A stretch of 64,000 nt of DNA, taken from Leucobacter komagatae. GTDB taxonomy: Bacteria > Actinomycetota > Actinomycetes > Actinomycetales > Microbacteriaceae. Positions 35,706-44,074 of the stretch are shown here, one piece after another. The stretch is taken from positions 62,001 through 126,000 of the forward strand of contig NZ_JXSQ01000003.1 of the NCBI RefSeq assembly GCF_000834055.1. The letters run 5' to 3'. A program made the translations under genes and the position numbers. How positions within the stretch are numbered: position 1 is the first letter of the stretch; each line of letters starts with the position of its first letter. The notes beneath the pieces are model-generated. The model was not told the DNA's origin. It ran no database searches and saw only the letters and a list, made by a program, of their open reading frames with translations.

Positions 35706-36756
35706 TTCGCAGGTAGTCCCGGACGCCACGCGCCGCGGTGCGGCCCGCGCGGTTCGCGCCGATCGTGCTCGACGACGGGCCGTAGCCGACGAGTTGCACG
35801 CGCGGGTCGGCAACGGCCGCGGTGCCGCGGCCAGCGCTGTCCAACTGGATTCCACCGGCAGGGCTGCGCAGGTGCAGCGGCGCGAGGTGCGCGATGGCCG
35901 GCCGAAACCCCGTCGCCCAGATGATGGCGTCGACCTGCTCGAAGTCGCCGTTTGGCCAGCGCACGCCGGTTTCTTCGATCGCCTCGAACATGGGCATGCG
36001 GGCGCTGTAGGCGCCGAGTCGTTCCGCCTCGCGCTCCTGTTCGCGCAGCGCGAGGCCGGTGACGCTCACGACGCTCTCGGGTGGGAGCCCGACGGCGACG
36101 CGCTGTTCGACGAGCGCGACGGCCGCAGCCCCCGCCTCGGGCGTGAAGTCGTCCGTGCGCCAGACTGGCTCGCGGCGCGTCACCCAGAGCGTGTCGGTGA
36201 TGGGTGCGAGCGCGCCGAGAAACTGCACGGCGGAGGCGCCCCCGCCGACAATGATGGTGCGCTTGCCGACGAAGTGCTCTGGCCCGGGGTACGCGCTGGT
36301 GTGGAACTGCTCGCCGCGGAACCGGGCAGCGCCTGGATAGTGGGGGAGGAATGGCTGCGTCCACGTGCCCGTCGCGTTCACGATCGTGCGCGTGCGCCAC
36401 AGCCTGTCGCCTGCGTGTACCGCAAGCATCCCGCCGTCGTCCTCAACACGGTCGACCCTGACGGGGCGGAGAACGGGGAGCTCGTGCGCGCGCTCATACT
36501 CCGCGAAGTACGCTGGCACGGCCGCGTTTGCGCGGGCCTTCGTGAGCGGCGGCGGTGTCGATCCTGGCAGCTCAGCGACACCGTGGACGTCGCGCATCGT
36601 GAGCGCGTCCCACCGGTGCTGCCACGCGCCGCCCGGAGCGCTGTTCGCGTCGAGCACGACGTGGTGCACGCCGAGCCGGCGAAGATGAAAGGAGGCGGAC
36701 AGTCCTGCCTGGCCAGCGCCTATTACGACGCTGTCGAACACCTCGGCTTGAGTCAT
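35683..36756 (-). CDS. NAD(P)/FAD-binding flavoprotein monooxygenase (CzcO-like)
   Basis: 357 residues from the ATG at 36756. FAD site GAGQAGLSASFHLRR near the N terminus, NAD(P)H site VGGGASAVQFLG around 170, and IWATGFRP near 280, as in flavin-containing monooxygenases of the CzcO group. It probably oxidises a small substrate with NADPH and O2. The gene starts 7 bases after the AhpD-like stop, so the two are cotranscribed. The longer frame upstream overlaps that gene and is rejected. Confidence 0.87.
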   Translation of the reverse strand: MTQAEVFDSVVIGAGQAGLSASFHLRRLGVHHVVLDANSAPGGAWQHRWDALTMRDVHGVAELPGSTPPPLTKARANAAVPAYFAEYERAHELPVLRPVRVDRVEDDGGMLAVHAGDRLWRTRTIVNATGTWTQPFLPHYPGAARFRGEQFHTSAYPGPEHFVGKRTIIVGGGASAVQFLGALAPITDTLWVTRREPVWRTDDFTPEAGAAAVALVEQRVAVGLPPESVVSVTGLALREQEREAERLGAYSARMPMFEAIEETGVRWPNGDFEQVDAIIWATGFRPAIAHLAPLHLRSPAGGIQLDSAGRGTAAVADPRVQLVGYGPSSSTIGANRAGRTAARGVRDYLRISERAAG

Positions 36757-36763
36757 TTGACAG

Positions 36764-37219
36764 TTATGCCTTGCGCTGGCGAACGGGGTGTTCGCTGAGG
36801 ATCGAGATTCGGTTGAACAGGTTGATTGTTGCCGCCACCCACTCCGCGGCCACGAAGGCGTCGTCACCGAGTACGGTGCGTGCGCCGAACAGATCGGCCT
36901 GTGACTCCTCGCTCAGCGGAAGCAGCGTTGCCGCCTCGGCAACCGCGAGTGCTGCCCGCTCCCGCTCGGTGAAGAGTGACGTTTCTCGCCACGCGGCGAG
37001 GAGGTCGAGCTGTTGCTGGGAGACCCCAGCCTCGCGTGCCTCGTTCGTGTGAAGATCGAGACAAAACGCGCAGCCGTTGAGCTGCGATGCGCGCACTTTG
37101 ATGAGCTCGCCCTCTGTCGCGAGCAGTCCACCGTCTGCCGCTGCCTTCGCTATGGCCTGGGAGTAGGCTCCCGCTGCCTTCCAGGCTTGGGGGGCGGCTT
37201 TGTCAAGATACGGGCGCAT
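36764..37219 (-). CDS. Carboxymuconolactone decarboxylase/AhpD-like protein
   Basis: 151 residues. The redox motif is CAFCLDLHT with C50, C53 and H57, as in AhpD-type alkylhydroperoxidases. GGAG before the ATG at 37219 favours that start over the GTG at 37231. It likely reduces peroxides or protects against oxidative stress, in one operon with the flavoprotein. Confidence 0.9.
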   Translation of the reverse strand: MRPYLDKAAPQAWKAAGAYSQAIAKAAADGGLLATEGELIKVRASQLNGCAFCLDLHTNEAREAGVSQQQLDLLAAWRETSLFTERERAALAVAEAATLLPLSEESQADLFGARTVLGDDAFVAAEWVAATINLFNRISILSEHPVRQRKA

Positions 37220-37317
37220 GGTGCTCCTCACTCTGGGTGGCGGTGCTCTCCAGTTAACCAGAGCCGCGCGCGATCCATGCTGGGCGGCTGCTGGGTGGGG
37301 ACTTGGATGCTGCTGTG

Positions 37318-38136
37318 TTAGGCGCTGTGCTCGTGCGAGTGCACGCGCGCCCGTGGGGTTCTCGCGAGCCAGCGTCCCGCCGTGCGCTCGATGGCGATCG
37401 GGTAGTCGAAGCTCTGCGACACGAGTTCGGTGGTGAGCGTCTCAGCGACATCCCCGGCCGCGAGAACCGCGCCATCGCGCAGCAGCATCGCGTGCGTTGT
37501 CGTCTCGGGGAGTTCCTCGAAGTGGTGGGTGACGAGCACCGTGGCGAGCTCGGGGTGGGAATCGTGGAGGTCGTCGAGCGTGGCGAGGAGCTGCTCGCGG
37601 GCGGCAACGTCGAGGCCTGTTGACGGCTCGTCGAGCAGCAGCAAGGGAGGGTCGGGCAGCAGCGCCCTTGCGATGAGCGCGCGACCGCGTTCGCCCTGCG
37701 ACATGGTCGGCCAGCGTGCCTCGCTGCGGTCGCCGAGCCCGAGGGTGTGGATCAGGGCGTCTGCCCGCGCGACGAGCGCTGAGTCTGCCTGCCAGCCCAT
37801 CATGAGTTCCGTTGTGCCGGTCGCGCCAGTGAGCACGACCTCACGCACCGTGAGTGGCGAACGCAGCGGGTGTCTCGGGTTGACGTGGCCGATCTGTTCG
37901 CGGAGCTTGCGGATCTCGACTCGGCCGAGCTGCTGACCGAGCACGTATACGGCACCGCGGGTCGGGTGCCGTTCGGCGCCGCAGAAACTCAGAATCGTGC
38001 TCTTGCCAGCGCCGTTTGGCCCGATGAGTGCCCAGTGCTCGCCCGCGCCGATGGTGAATGACACGTCGCTGAGGATCGCGCGACCCTCGCGCACGAAGTT
38101 CACCTGCTCGAGCCGCAGCACCTCGCGCGCGGTCAC
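37318..38136 (-). CDS. ABC transporter ATP-binding protein (stand-alone)
   Basis: 272 residues. Walker A GPNGAGKS (39-46), Q-loop near 85, signature MSQGE, Walker B LLLLDEPSTG and the switch histidine in LVTHHFEE. The C-terminal HSHEHSA is histidine-rich. No permease is next to it. The GTG start overlaps the stop of the broken GntR gene by 4 bases, so regulator and ATPase were coupled. ModF-like relatives act alone in gene control or transport; the role here is open. Confidence 0.87.
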   Translation of the reverse strand: MTAREVLRLEQVNFVREGRAILSDVSFTIGAGEHWALIGPNGAGKSTILSFCGAERHPTRGAVYVLGQQLGRVEIRKLREQIGHVNPRHPLRSPLTVREVVLTGATGTTELMMGWQADSALVARADALIHTLGLGDRSEARWPTMSQGERGRALIARALLPDPPLLLLDEPSTGLDVAAREQLLATLDDLHDSHPELATVLVTHHFEELPETTTHAMLLRDGAVLAAGDVAETLTTELVSQSFDYPIAIERTAGRWLARTPRARVHSHEHSA

Positions 38137-38853
38137 GCTTTCGCCTCGGCGCCGTGTGCGGTGTGCGGGGCTGCGATCGCCTCGCCGAGGGATCTGAGGT
38201 GAGCGCGGCTGAGCGCCGCGGCGCCGGACGCATCGCGGTCCGCGATTGCCTGCGCGAGCTCAACGTGGTGGCCGTGATCGCGCGAGCCACTGAAGTCGTT
38301 GCTGCCGAACGTGCCGCGGAGCCTGAGCATCTCGATCATCGCGGGGCGGATGCGCGGGGTGAAACCGTCGAACAGTTCGAGCAGAATTGGATTGCCAGCG
38401 GCCTGAACGACCGCGCGGTGGAACGCGGTGTCTGCGTCGACGTGGGCTGCGATATCGTCGCGGTGGACGCCGCGGCCCTCGAGCGCGCGGCGGATCGCGC
38501 GGAGGTCTGCCGGGGTGCGCCTCGACGCCGCGAGCTCGGCGCTCTCCGCCTCGATCGCGGTGCGCGCCTCGATCACCGCGAGAATGTCTGAGCGGCGCAG
38601 CACGAGATCCCAGTCGTCGCGGGCGTCGAGGGCGGTCACGAAGACGCCCGATCCCTGGCGAGAGCTGAGCACGCCGAGACCGGCGAGCTGTCGTATTGCT
38701 TCGCGAGCGGTCGATCGGCCGACGCCGAGCTGTGCGCGCGAGCGTCGTCTCGCCCGGCAGTTTTGCGCCGAGTACCCACTCGCCCGCACGGATGCGGTCG
38801 AGCAGCACGTCGGCTGCCTGGTCGGCGAGCGAGGAGCGTTGCACCTGGGCCAT
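38133..38853 (-). pseudogene. GntR/FadR-family regulator, frameshifted
   Basis: The N-terminal frame from the ATG at 38853 reads QVQRSSLADQAADVLLDRIRAGEWVLGAKLPGETTLAR, then loses frame. From about 38735 down, another frame continues LGVGRSTAREAIRQLAGLGVLSSRQGSGVFVTAL and a complete FadR-type helical domain (FCD) to 38133. Removing one base near 38733 (CGCACAG to CGCCAG) restores the usual LARQLGVGRST of the recognition helix. The lesion lies in the DNA-binding domain. It may have controlled itself and the ATPase downstream, or leuA upstream. Real decay or sequence error. Confidence 0.8.
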
Positions 38854-38938
38854 GAGCGTCTCGTTTCGGTCTGGTCGTTGCGCGCATCTCGGTGGCAGAG
38901 TGCCGACCGAAGTGCGCTACTTGTCTGAGGAGTTGTGT

Positions 38939-38944
38939 TACAGT
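38939..38944 (+). promoter_or_regulatory. -10 box TACAGT before the leuA leader
   Basis: TACAGT ends exactly 6 bases before the ATG of the leader peptide at 38951, so the leader mRNA should begin at its start codon. A TTGTCT at 38921 is too close for a normal -35. Confidence 0.6.
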
Positions 38945-38950
38945 CTACGC

Positions 38951-38995
38951 ATGTTCTTCCACGGACTCCTTCTTCGCCGCCACGGCGGGGCGTAG
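38951..38995 (+). CDS. leuA leader peptide (leucine-rich, 14 residues)
   Basis: Reads MFFHGLLLRRHGGA, with three leucine codons in a row (CTC CTT CTT) and then TAG at 38993. Two of the three use CTT, a codon uncommon at this GC content. It lies 72 bases before leuA, behind a leaderless promoter and before a stem-loop. Stalling at these codons when charged leucyl-tRNA is low would change RNA folding downstream. Such leaders control leucine genes in Actinobacteria and other bacteria (family knowledge). Confidence 0.75.
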   Translation: MFFHGLLLRRHGGA

Positions 38996-38998
38996 CCA

Positions 38999-39035
38999 GA
39001 CCGGCTCCCCGGCGTGGGGAGCTGTCGTGCCGGTC
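38999..39035 (+). promoter_or_regulatory. Attenuator-like stem-loop before leuA
   Basis: Inner stem GCTCCCC at 39004-39010 with GGGGAGC at 39016-39022, loop GGCGT. Alternative outer arms GACCGGC at 38999-39005 and GCCGGTC at 39029-39035 compete for the same bases. No T-tract follows closely, so control could act on termination or on access to the leuA ribosome site. Confidence 0.6.
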
Positions 39036-39067
39036 ACCGTTTGCTTCGCAGAACAGGAACCGACCTC

Positions 39068-40864
39068 ATGACCACGCCCACCGCCCCAGCAGCAGCCCCA
39101 TTCTGGAACCGGCAGCGCCCCTCCGGCATGCCCTCGAATCGCTACCGCGACGCCCACGCCCGCGTCGACCTGCCGCTCACCGAGCGCGAGTGGCCCACCA
39201 AGCGGCTCACCCAGGCGCCGCTCTGGGTGCCCGTCGACCTCCGCGACGGCAACCAGGCGCTCGCCGAGCCCATGGACCCCGAACGCAAGCGCCGCTTCTT
39301 CGAGCGCATGGTCGCGATGGGCTACACAGAGATCGAGGTCGGCTACCCGTCGGCATCGCAGACCGACTTCGACTTCGTGCGGCTCATCGCAGAAACCGAC
39401 ATCGCGCCAGACGACGTCACAATCGTCGTGTTCACGGCCGCAAGGCGCGACCTCATCGAGCGCACGGTCGCCTCGATCGCTGGGATCTCGAACCCGGTCG
39501 TGATCCACATGTACACCGCGACCGCCCCCATGTGGCGCGACGCCGTCCTCGGGCACAGCCGCGAGTCGCTCAAGGAGCTCATCCTCGCAGGCGGCCGCGA
39601 CATGCTCGAGCTCGCCGGGCACCTGCCGAACGTGCGCTTCCAGTTCAGCCCGGAGGTCTTCAACCTCACCGAACCCGACTACGTGCTCGACGTGTGCGAC
39701 GCGATGACCGAGCTGTGGGATGCGCGGCCAGAGCGCCCCGTGATCCTCAACCTGCCGGCGACCGTCGAGATCGCCACCCCGAACATCTACGCCGACCAGA
39801 TCGAGTACATGCACAAACGGCTTGCGCGCCGCGACGGCGTGATCCTCTCGGTGCACCCGCACAACGACCGCGGCACCGGAATCGCGTGCGCGGAGCTCGC
39901 CGTGCTCGCCGGAGCGCAGCGCGTCGAGGGCTGCATCTTCGGCAACGGCGAGCGCACGGGCAACGTCGACATCGCAACCCTCGCCCTCAACCTCCACGCG
40001 CAGGGCATCGATCCACAGATCGACTTCTCCGACATCGACGAGATCCGCCGAACCGTCGAGTACTGCAACCGCATCGAGGTGCACCCGCGGCACCCCTACG
40101 TCGGCGACCTCGTGCACACCGCGTTTAGCGGCACGCATCAGGACGCGATCAAGAAGGGCTTCGCCGAGCACCGCTCGCGCGCTGCTGCAGCGGGGCTTCC
40201 CGAGAGCGACATCGAGTGGCGGGTGCCGTACCTGCCGATCGACCCGGCAGACATCGGGCGCAGCTACGACGCTGTCATCCGCGTGAACTCGCAGTCGGGC
40301 AAGGGCGGCATCGCCTACCTGCTCGAAAGCGAGTACGGGATCGAGCTGCCACGCAGGCTGCAGATCGACCTTGCGCGTCGCGTCCAGCAGCACACCGACG
40401 CGAGCGGCGAGGAGGTGACCGCGGCAGCGATCTGGGAGATCTTCACCGAGGCCTACCTTGGCCGCGCCGCCGGTGCTCGCCCGAGCGGAAGCGCGGAACC
40501 TGCCCCGATCGCGCTTGCCGCGTTCGCGAGCTCAGAGGCCGGCGGAAAGCCCAGCACATCCCTCACGCTGAGCGTCTCTGGCGAAGCGGTCTCGAGCGAA
40601 CACGAGGGCGTCGGCCCCGTCGAGGCCCTCACAGCGGCCCTCACGGCCTGCGGCGTCGCGATCGAAGTGCTCGAGCTCCATCAGAGCAGCGTCGGCGCGG
40701 GCAACGCGAGCGAGGCGATCACGCTCATCGAATACCGCACCCAGCGCGGGGACGCTTGGGCGGCCGGGCGCGACCGGTCAACGCTCGCGGCGACGCTTGC
40801 AGCGGTCGTTGCGGCCGCGAACCGCGCGAGCGCGAACCGCGGGAGCGCGGGCACCGTCTCCTAG
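39068..40864 (+). CDS. leuA: 2-isopropylmalate synthase
   Basis: 598 residues, the long actinobacterial type. It joins acetyl-CoA to 2-oxoisovalerate in the first step of leucine synthesis. The N-terminal extension SNRYRDAHARVDLPLTEREWP is followed by the TIM barrel with WVPVDLRDGNQALAEPM, the metal ligands in VHPHNDRGTG and GNGERTGNVD, and a C-terminal regulatory domain (about 480-590) that binds leucine in this family. The ATG at 39068 is preceded by a weak AGGA. A leader peptide rich in leucine and a stem-loop lie upstream, so both attenuation and feedback inhibition are likely. Confidence 0.95.
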   Translation: MTTPTAPAAAPFWNRQRPSGMPSNRYRDAHARVDLPLTEREWPTKRLTQAPLWVPVDLRDGNQALAEPMDPERKRRFFERMVAMGYTEIEVGYPSASQTDFDFVRLIAETDIAPDDVTIVVFTAARRDLIERTVASIAGISNPVVIHMYTATAPMWRDAVLGHSRESLKELILAGGRDMLELAGHLPNVRFQFSPEVFNLTEPDYVLDVCDAMTELWDARPERPVILNLPATVEIATPNIYADQIEYMHKRLARRDGVILSVHPHNDRGTGIACAELAVLAGAQRVEGCIFGNGERTGNVDIATLALNLHAQGIDPQIDFSDIDEIRRTVEYCNRIEVHPRHPYVGDLVHTAFSGTHQDAIKKGFAEHRSRAAAAGLPESDIEWRVPYLPIDPADIGRSYDAVIRVNSQSGKGGIAYLLESEYGIELPRRLQIDLARRVQQHTDASGEEVTAAAIWEIFTEAYLGRAAGARPSGSAEPAPIALAAFASSEAGGKPSTSLTLSVSGEAVSSEHEGVGPVEALTAALTACGVAIEVLELHQSSVGAGNASEAITLIEYRTQRGDAWAAGRDRSTLAATLAAVVAAANRASANRGSAGTVS

Positions 40865-40920
40865 CCTGCGCGCGTGCGACGCGGGTGGCTCCGGAGCGCA
40901 CGGGGTGCACGCGGGGTGTG

Positions 40921-40945
40921 AGCGGGGCGTAATGAACGCCCCGCT
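40921..40945 (+). terminator. Hairpin after leuA
   Basis: AGCGGGGCGT at 40921-40930 pairs perfectly with ACGCCCCGCT at 40936-40945, loop AATGA. Confidence 0.75.
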
Positions 40946-40960
40946 GGCGCCCTGCGCCGC

Positions 40961-40966
40961 TACAGT
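40961..40966 (+). promoter_or_regulatory. -10 box TACAGT for the aldo-keto reductase gene
   Basis: TACAGT lies 36 bases before the ATG at 41003, giving a short leader that contains GGAGA. Confidence 0.4.
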
Positions 40967-41002
40967 GGAAAGCACACCCAGCAACGAAGTGGAGACGACG
41001 CC

Positions 41003-41908
41003 ATGAGTGACGCCGCACGTATTGGTCTCGGTATGATGCGCATCGAGACCCTCAGCCCCGACGAGATCCGTGAGCTCTACGCAGGAGCGCGCGAGGCCGG
41101 CGTGACGCTGTTCGACCACGCAGACATCTACGGCGGCGGCGAGCACGGGTGCGAGCGCCGCTTCGGCGAAGCGCTGCGGCTCACCCCAGCGGAGCGCGAG
41201 GAGATCGTGCTGCAGTCGAAGTGCGGCATTCGCCCAGGCAAGCACGGCTTCGACTTTTCCGCTGAGTACATTGTTCGGCGTGCGGAGGAATCGCTCGAGG
41301 CGCTCGGCACCGAATACCTCGACGTACTCATGCTCCACAGGCCCGACACGCTCGTCGAGCCAGAGGAGGTCGCCTCGGCGTTTGACCAGCTCGAGCGCGC
41401 GGGCAAGGTGCGCGCGTTTGGGGTGTCAAACCACACCTCGCGACAGATCGAGCTATTGAAGACGAGCGTGACGCAGCCCATCGAGGTGAACCAGGTGCAG
41501 TTCGGTCTGGGGCACGCGGCGCTCGTTGCGCAGGGCATCGCTGCAAACATGGAGGGCCTGAAGCAGTCAGCCGACCGCGACGGCGGCCTCCTCGAGTACG
41601 CCCGCATCAACGGGATCACGCTTGAGGCGTGGTCGCCGTTCCAGCGCGGGTTCTTCAGCGGATCGATTTTCGAGCAGGGCGGGCTGCGCGACCTGCAGAC
41701 AGTGCTCGGCAGGATTGCTGCGGAGCGCGGCACCACGCCAACCGCGATCGCGACGGCGTGGATCACCAGGCACCCGGCACGCATGCGCGTGGTGCTCGGC
41801 ACGACGAAGGTACACAGAGTGGCCGAGGCCGTCGCCGGCGCGCAGATCGTGCTCACCCGTGCGGAGTGGTACGAACTCTTCGTCTCGGCTGGCTACGAGG
41901 TTCCCTAG
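41003..41908 (+). CDS. Aldo/keto reductase (YdhF-like)
   Basis: 301 residues, TIM barrel. The catalytic tetrad is visible: Asp and Tyr in FDHADIYGGGEHG, Lys in LQSKCGIR and His in LMLHRPD. The NADPH site is near LGTTKVHRV. It reduces a carbonyl compound of unknown identity. It is a single gene with its own promoter, followed by the phosphoribosyltransferase gene. Confidence 0.92.
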   Translation: MSDAARIGLGMMRIETLSPDEIRELYAGAREAGVTLFDHADIYGGGEHGCERRFGEALRLTPAEREEIVLQSKCGIRPGKHGFDFSAEYIVRRAEESLEALGTEYLDVLMLHRPDTLVEPEEVASAFDQLERAGKVRAFGVSNHTSRQIELLKTSVTQPIEVNQVQFGLGHAALVAQGIAANMEGLKQSADRDGGLLEYARINGITLEAWSPFQRGFFSGSIFEQGGLRDLQTVLGRIAAERGTTPTAIATAWITRHPARMRVVLGTTKVHRVAEAVAGAQIVLTRAEWYELFVSAGYEVP

Positions 41909-42020
41909 GGTTCCGCCCGCTGCCGGGGTGCGCGTGCCGCGCCGTGGCCGCCCGTTGAAGTACACTTGACCCCCGAGACAGCGCACGCTGTCACCCGTGT
42001 TCGTCCAAGGGGGATCCCGC

Positions 42021-42524
42021 ATGACCGCTGACCGTGAAGTACTCACCTGGGACGGGTTCGGAGCTGCCACACGCGAGCTTTCGCGTCAGATCGTCGCCGA
42101 CGGTTTCGCGCCGGAGGTCGTCGTGGCCATCGCCCGCGGAGGGCTGCTCCCCGGGGGCGCGATCGCCTACGGCCTCGGCGCCAAGAACTGCGGCGCGCTC
42201 AACGTCGAGTTCTACACGGGCATCGGCACCGTACTCGAGAACCCAGAGGTGCTGCCTCCGGCGCTCGACATGGGGTACCTCAAGGGGCGGCGCGTGCTGC
42301 TCGTTGACGACGTAGCCGACTCGGGCCGCACGCTCAAGCTCGCGGTTGAACTGCTCACGGCAGAGGGCGCTGACGTGCGCTCCGTGACGATCTACACGAA
42401 GCCTTCGACGGTGATTTACCCTGACTACGCGTGGAAGGACACCGACGCGTGGATCGACTTCCCGTGGTCGGCCGAGGGATCCGTCATCGAAGAGGACGCG
42501 AACGCCGCAACCCGCAGCGCCTAA
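42021..42524 (+). CDS. Phosphoribosyltransferase
   Basis: 167 residues from the ATG at 42021, preceded by AAGGGGG. The PRPP loop is VLLVDDVADSGRTL and the N-terminal part has VVVAIARGGLLPGG, as in small type I phosphoribosyltransferases (xanthine/guanine type). It would make a nucleotide from a base and PRPP. It is short for a Gpt protein and could also be a regulatory relative. Its stop overlaps that of the PucR gene by 4 bases. Confidence 0.88.
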   Translation: MTADREVLTWDGFGAATRELSRQIVADGFAPEVVVAIARGGLLPGGAIAYGLGAKNCGALNVEFYTGIGTVLENPEVLPPALDMGYLKGRRVLLVDDVADSGRTLKLAVELLTAEGADVRSVTIYTKPSTVIYPDYAWKDTDAWIDFPWSAEGSVIEEDANAATRSA

Positions 42525-43990
42525 GCAAGCTCCTCAGCGCGCAACGCGAACCAGAGTTCCGCGCGATCCGCCGCGCTTGCGAGCGACCTCCCGGTCAGGC
42601 GCTCGATGCGGGTGACGCGGTCGCGCAGGGTGTTGCGGTGGATCCCGAGCGCCGCCGCCGCGGGGCCGCGCTGACCGTCTGAGGCGAACAGCGCGGCAAG
42701 CGTGTCGCACAGCAGGTCGCGGTCGGGCTCCGCCGCGGCATCGCCACCCGCTGCGGCTGCCGACAGCGGGCCGAGCACCTCGCGGCTGAGCGCGACGGCC
42801 CCGTGCTCACGCGAGTGGCCGAGCGCGAGCACCGCCTCCAGAAACGGGGAATCCCTGTCGGCCCAGATGGCGTGTGCTCTGCGCGGTTCGGCGTAGAGCG
42901 ACGCCCGGCCTGGGAGATCGCGCAGCCGAGAAACGGCGGAGCGCACGCTCAGTGGGAGGCCGCTCGGGGCGACCGCCCGACCCACGACGAGGTCAAGCCC
43001 GTGCTGTTCGATCCTGGTGACGGCTGGCTCAGGGAGCTCCCCGTCGACAATCTGCCAGGCGCGCGCGAGGCCGCCCGCGAGTTCCTCGGTCGACCCGATG
43101 AGCCTGTCGATGCCGAGCCGTGGCTCACGTCGCCAGGCCGAGATGTCCTCAGGGGCTCCCTGCACGGCAACGGCCCGGACGGTCGCGGGGAGGGAGAGTC
43201 CGGGGGAGAGGACTTCGGCGGTCTCCGCTGGGAAGGTTCCGTCGAGGATCCGCCCGGTGAGAAGCTCCCACCGTGCGCGTTCGGCGCGGTCCGACGCCCG
43301 GTCGCTGCGGACGCTGAAGCCGAGCGCCATCGCGCCAGCTGCGATCACTGAGCTCCCCTCCGGCGTCAGCGGGCCCGATCCAGCGATCGCGAGTCGCAGC
43401 GAGCCGTCCGTGTCGAGCGCGACGAGCTCGGCGCCGTCCCGCTCGAAGCCCTGCGTGCTTGCGAGGACCCGGTCCGGGCCAGAGAGGAGCGCGAGCTGTC
43501 GCCCGGTCGCCTGCGAGATGCTCGCGAGCACCTCGGCCGGGTCCTGGGTGCCGCGCGCGCTGTCGAGCAGCCGTAGCTGCACCTGCAGTGCGGATCGAGC
43601 CGCGCGGAGCTCGTCAGAGCGGAGGAGGCCCGCGACGGCCTTGCTCACCGCAATGAAGGGCACGGGCAGCGGGATCTCGAAGAGCGCGACGCGGTATGCA
43701 CTTGCGGCGTGCAAGAGTGGCGCTGGCACGGTGTCGTGGTTCACTCCAACCCCGAAGCCGATGGCCGCGACCCGCGCACGGCTGAGGCCCGCGACAAAGT
43801 CGCGCCAGCCGGGATCGTCCGCGCCGAGTGAGAGCCCCGTTGTCATGATGATCTCGCCGCCCTCGAGATAGTCGCTCAGGCTGAGGAGCTCGGTGATGGA
43901 GACCCAGCTGAGCTCGGGATCTCCCGGGCCGGCCTGCAGGAGCGAGAGCCCGAGCGAGGGAACTTCGAGCAGTTGAGAGAGCGTCGCCAT
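42521..43990 (-). CDS. PucR-family transcriptional regulator
   Basis: 489 residues from the ATG at 43990. The N-terminal PucR domain (about 1-120) has WVSITELLSLSDYLEGGEIIMTTGL; a GGDEF-like middle part follows, and the C terminus is the helix-turn-helix ALFASDGQRGPAAAALGIHRNTLRDRVTRIERLTGR. PucR proteins often control purine or amine catabolism. It is divergent from the CoA-transferase gene and probably regulates it. The long frame upstream to 44680 is antisense to that gene and rejected. Confidence 0.9.
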   Translation of the reverse strand: MATLSQLLEVPSLGLSLLQAGPGDPELSWVSITELLSLSDYLEGGEIIMTTGLSLGADDPGWRDFVAGLSRARVAAIGFGVGVNHDTVPAPLLHAASAYRVALFEIPLPVPFIAVSKAVAGLLRSDELRAARSALQVQLRLLDSARGTQDPAEVLASISQATGRQLALLSGPDRVLASTQGFERDGAELVALDTDGSLRLAIAGSGPLTPEGSSVIAAGAMALGFSVRSDRASDRAERARWELLTGRILDGTFPAETAEVLSPGLSLPATVRAVAVQGAPEDISAWRREPRLGIDRLIGSTEELAGGLARAWQIVDGELPEPAVTRIEQHGLDLVVGRAVAPSGLPLSVRSAVSRLRDLPGRASLYAEPRRAHAIWADRDSPFLEAVLALGHSREHGAVALSREVLGPLSAAAAGGDAAAEPDRDLLCDTLAALFASDGQRGPAAAALGIHRNTLRDRVTRIERLTGRSLASAADRAELWFALRAEELA

Positions 43991-44002
43991 GATTGCATTC
44001 TC

Positions 44003-44068
44003 GCACAGTCTCGAAGAATTCGGCTGTGCAACTCTTGCGGAATATTGCGCCCCAAACCCGCATACAGT
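44003..44068. promoter_or_regulatory. Inverted repeat and CoA-transferase promoter
   Basis: GCACAG at 44003-44008 and CTGTGC at 44024-44029 flank an inner CGAA-GAA-TTCG. On the plus strand TACAGT at 44063-44068 ends 6 bases before the ATG at 44075, a leaderless start. The repeat is a candidate PucR operator. Confidence 0.5.
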
Positions 44069-44074
44069 TGAGCT

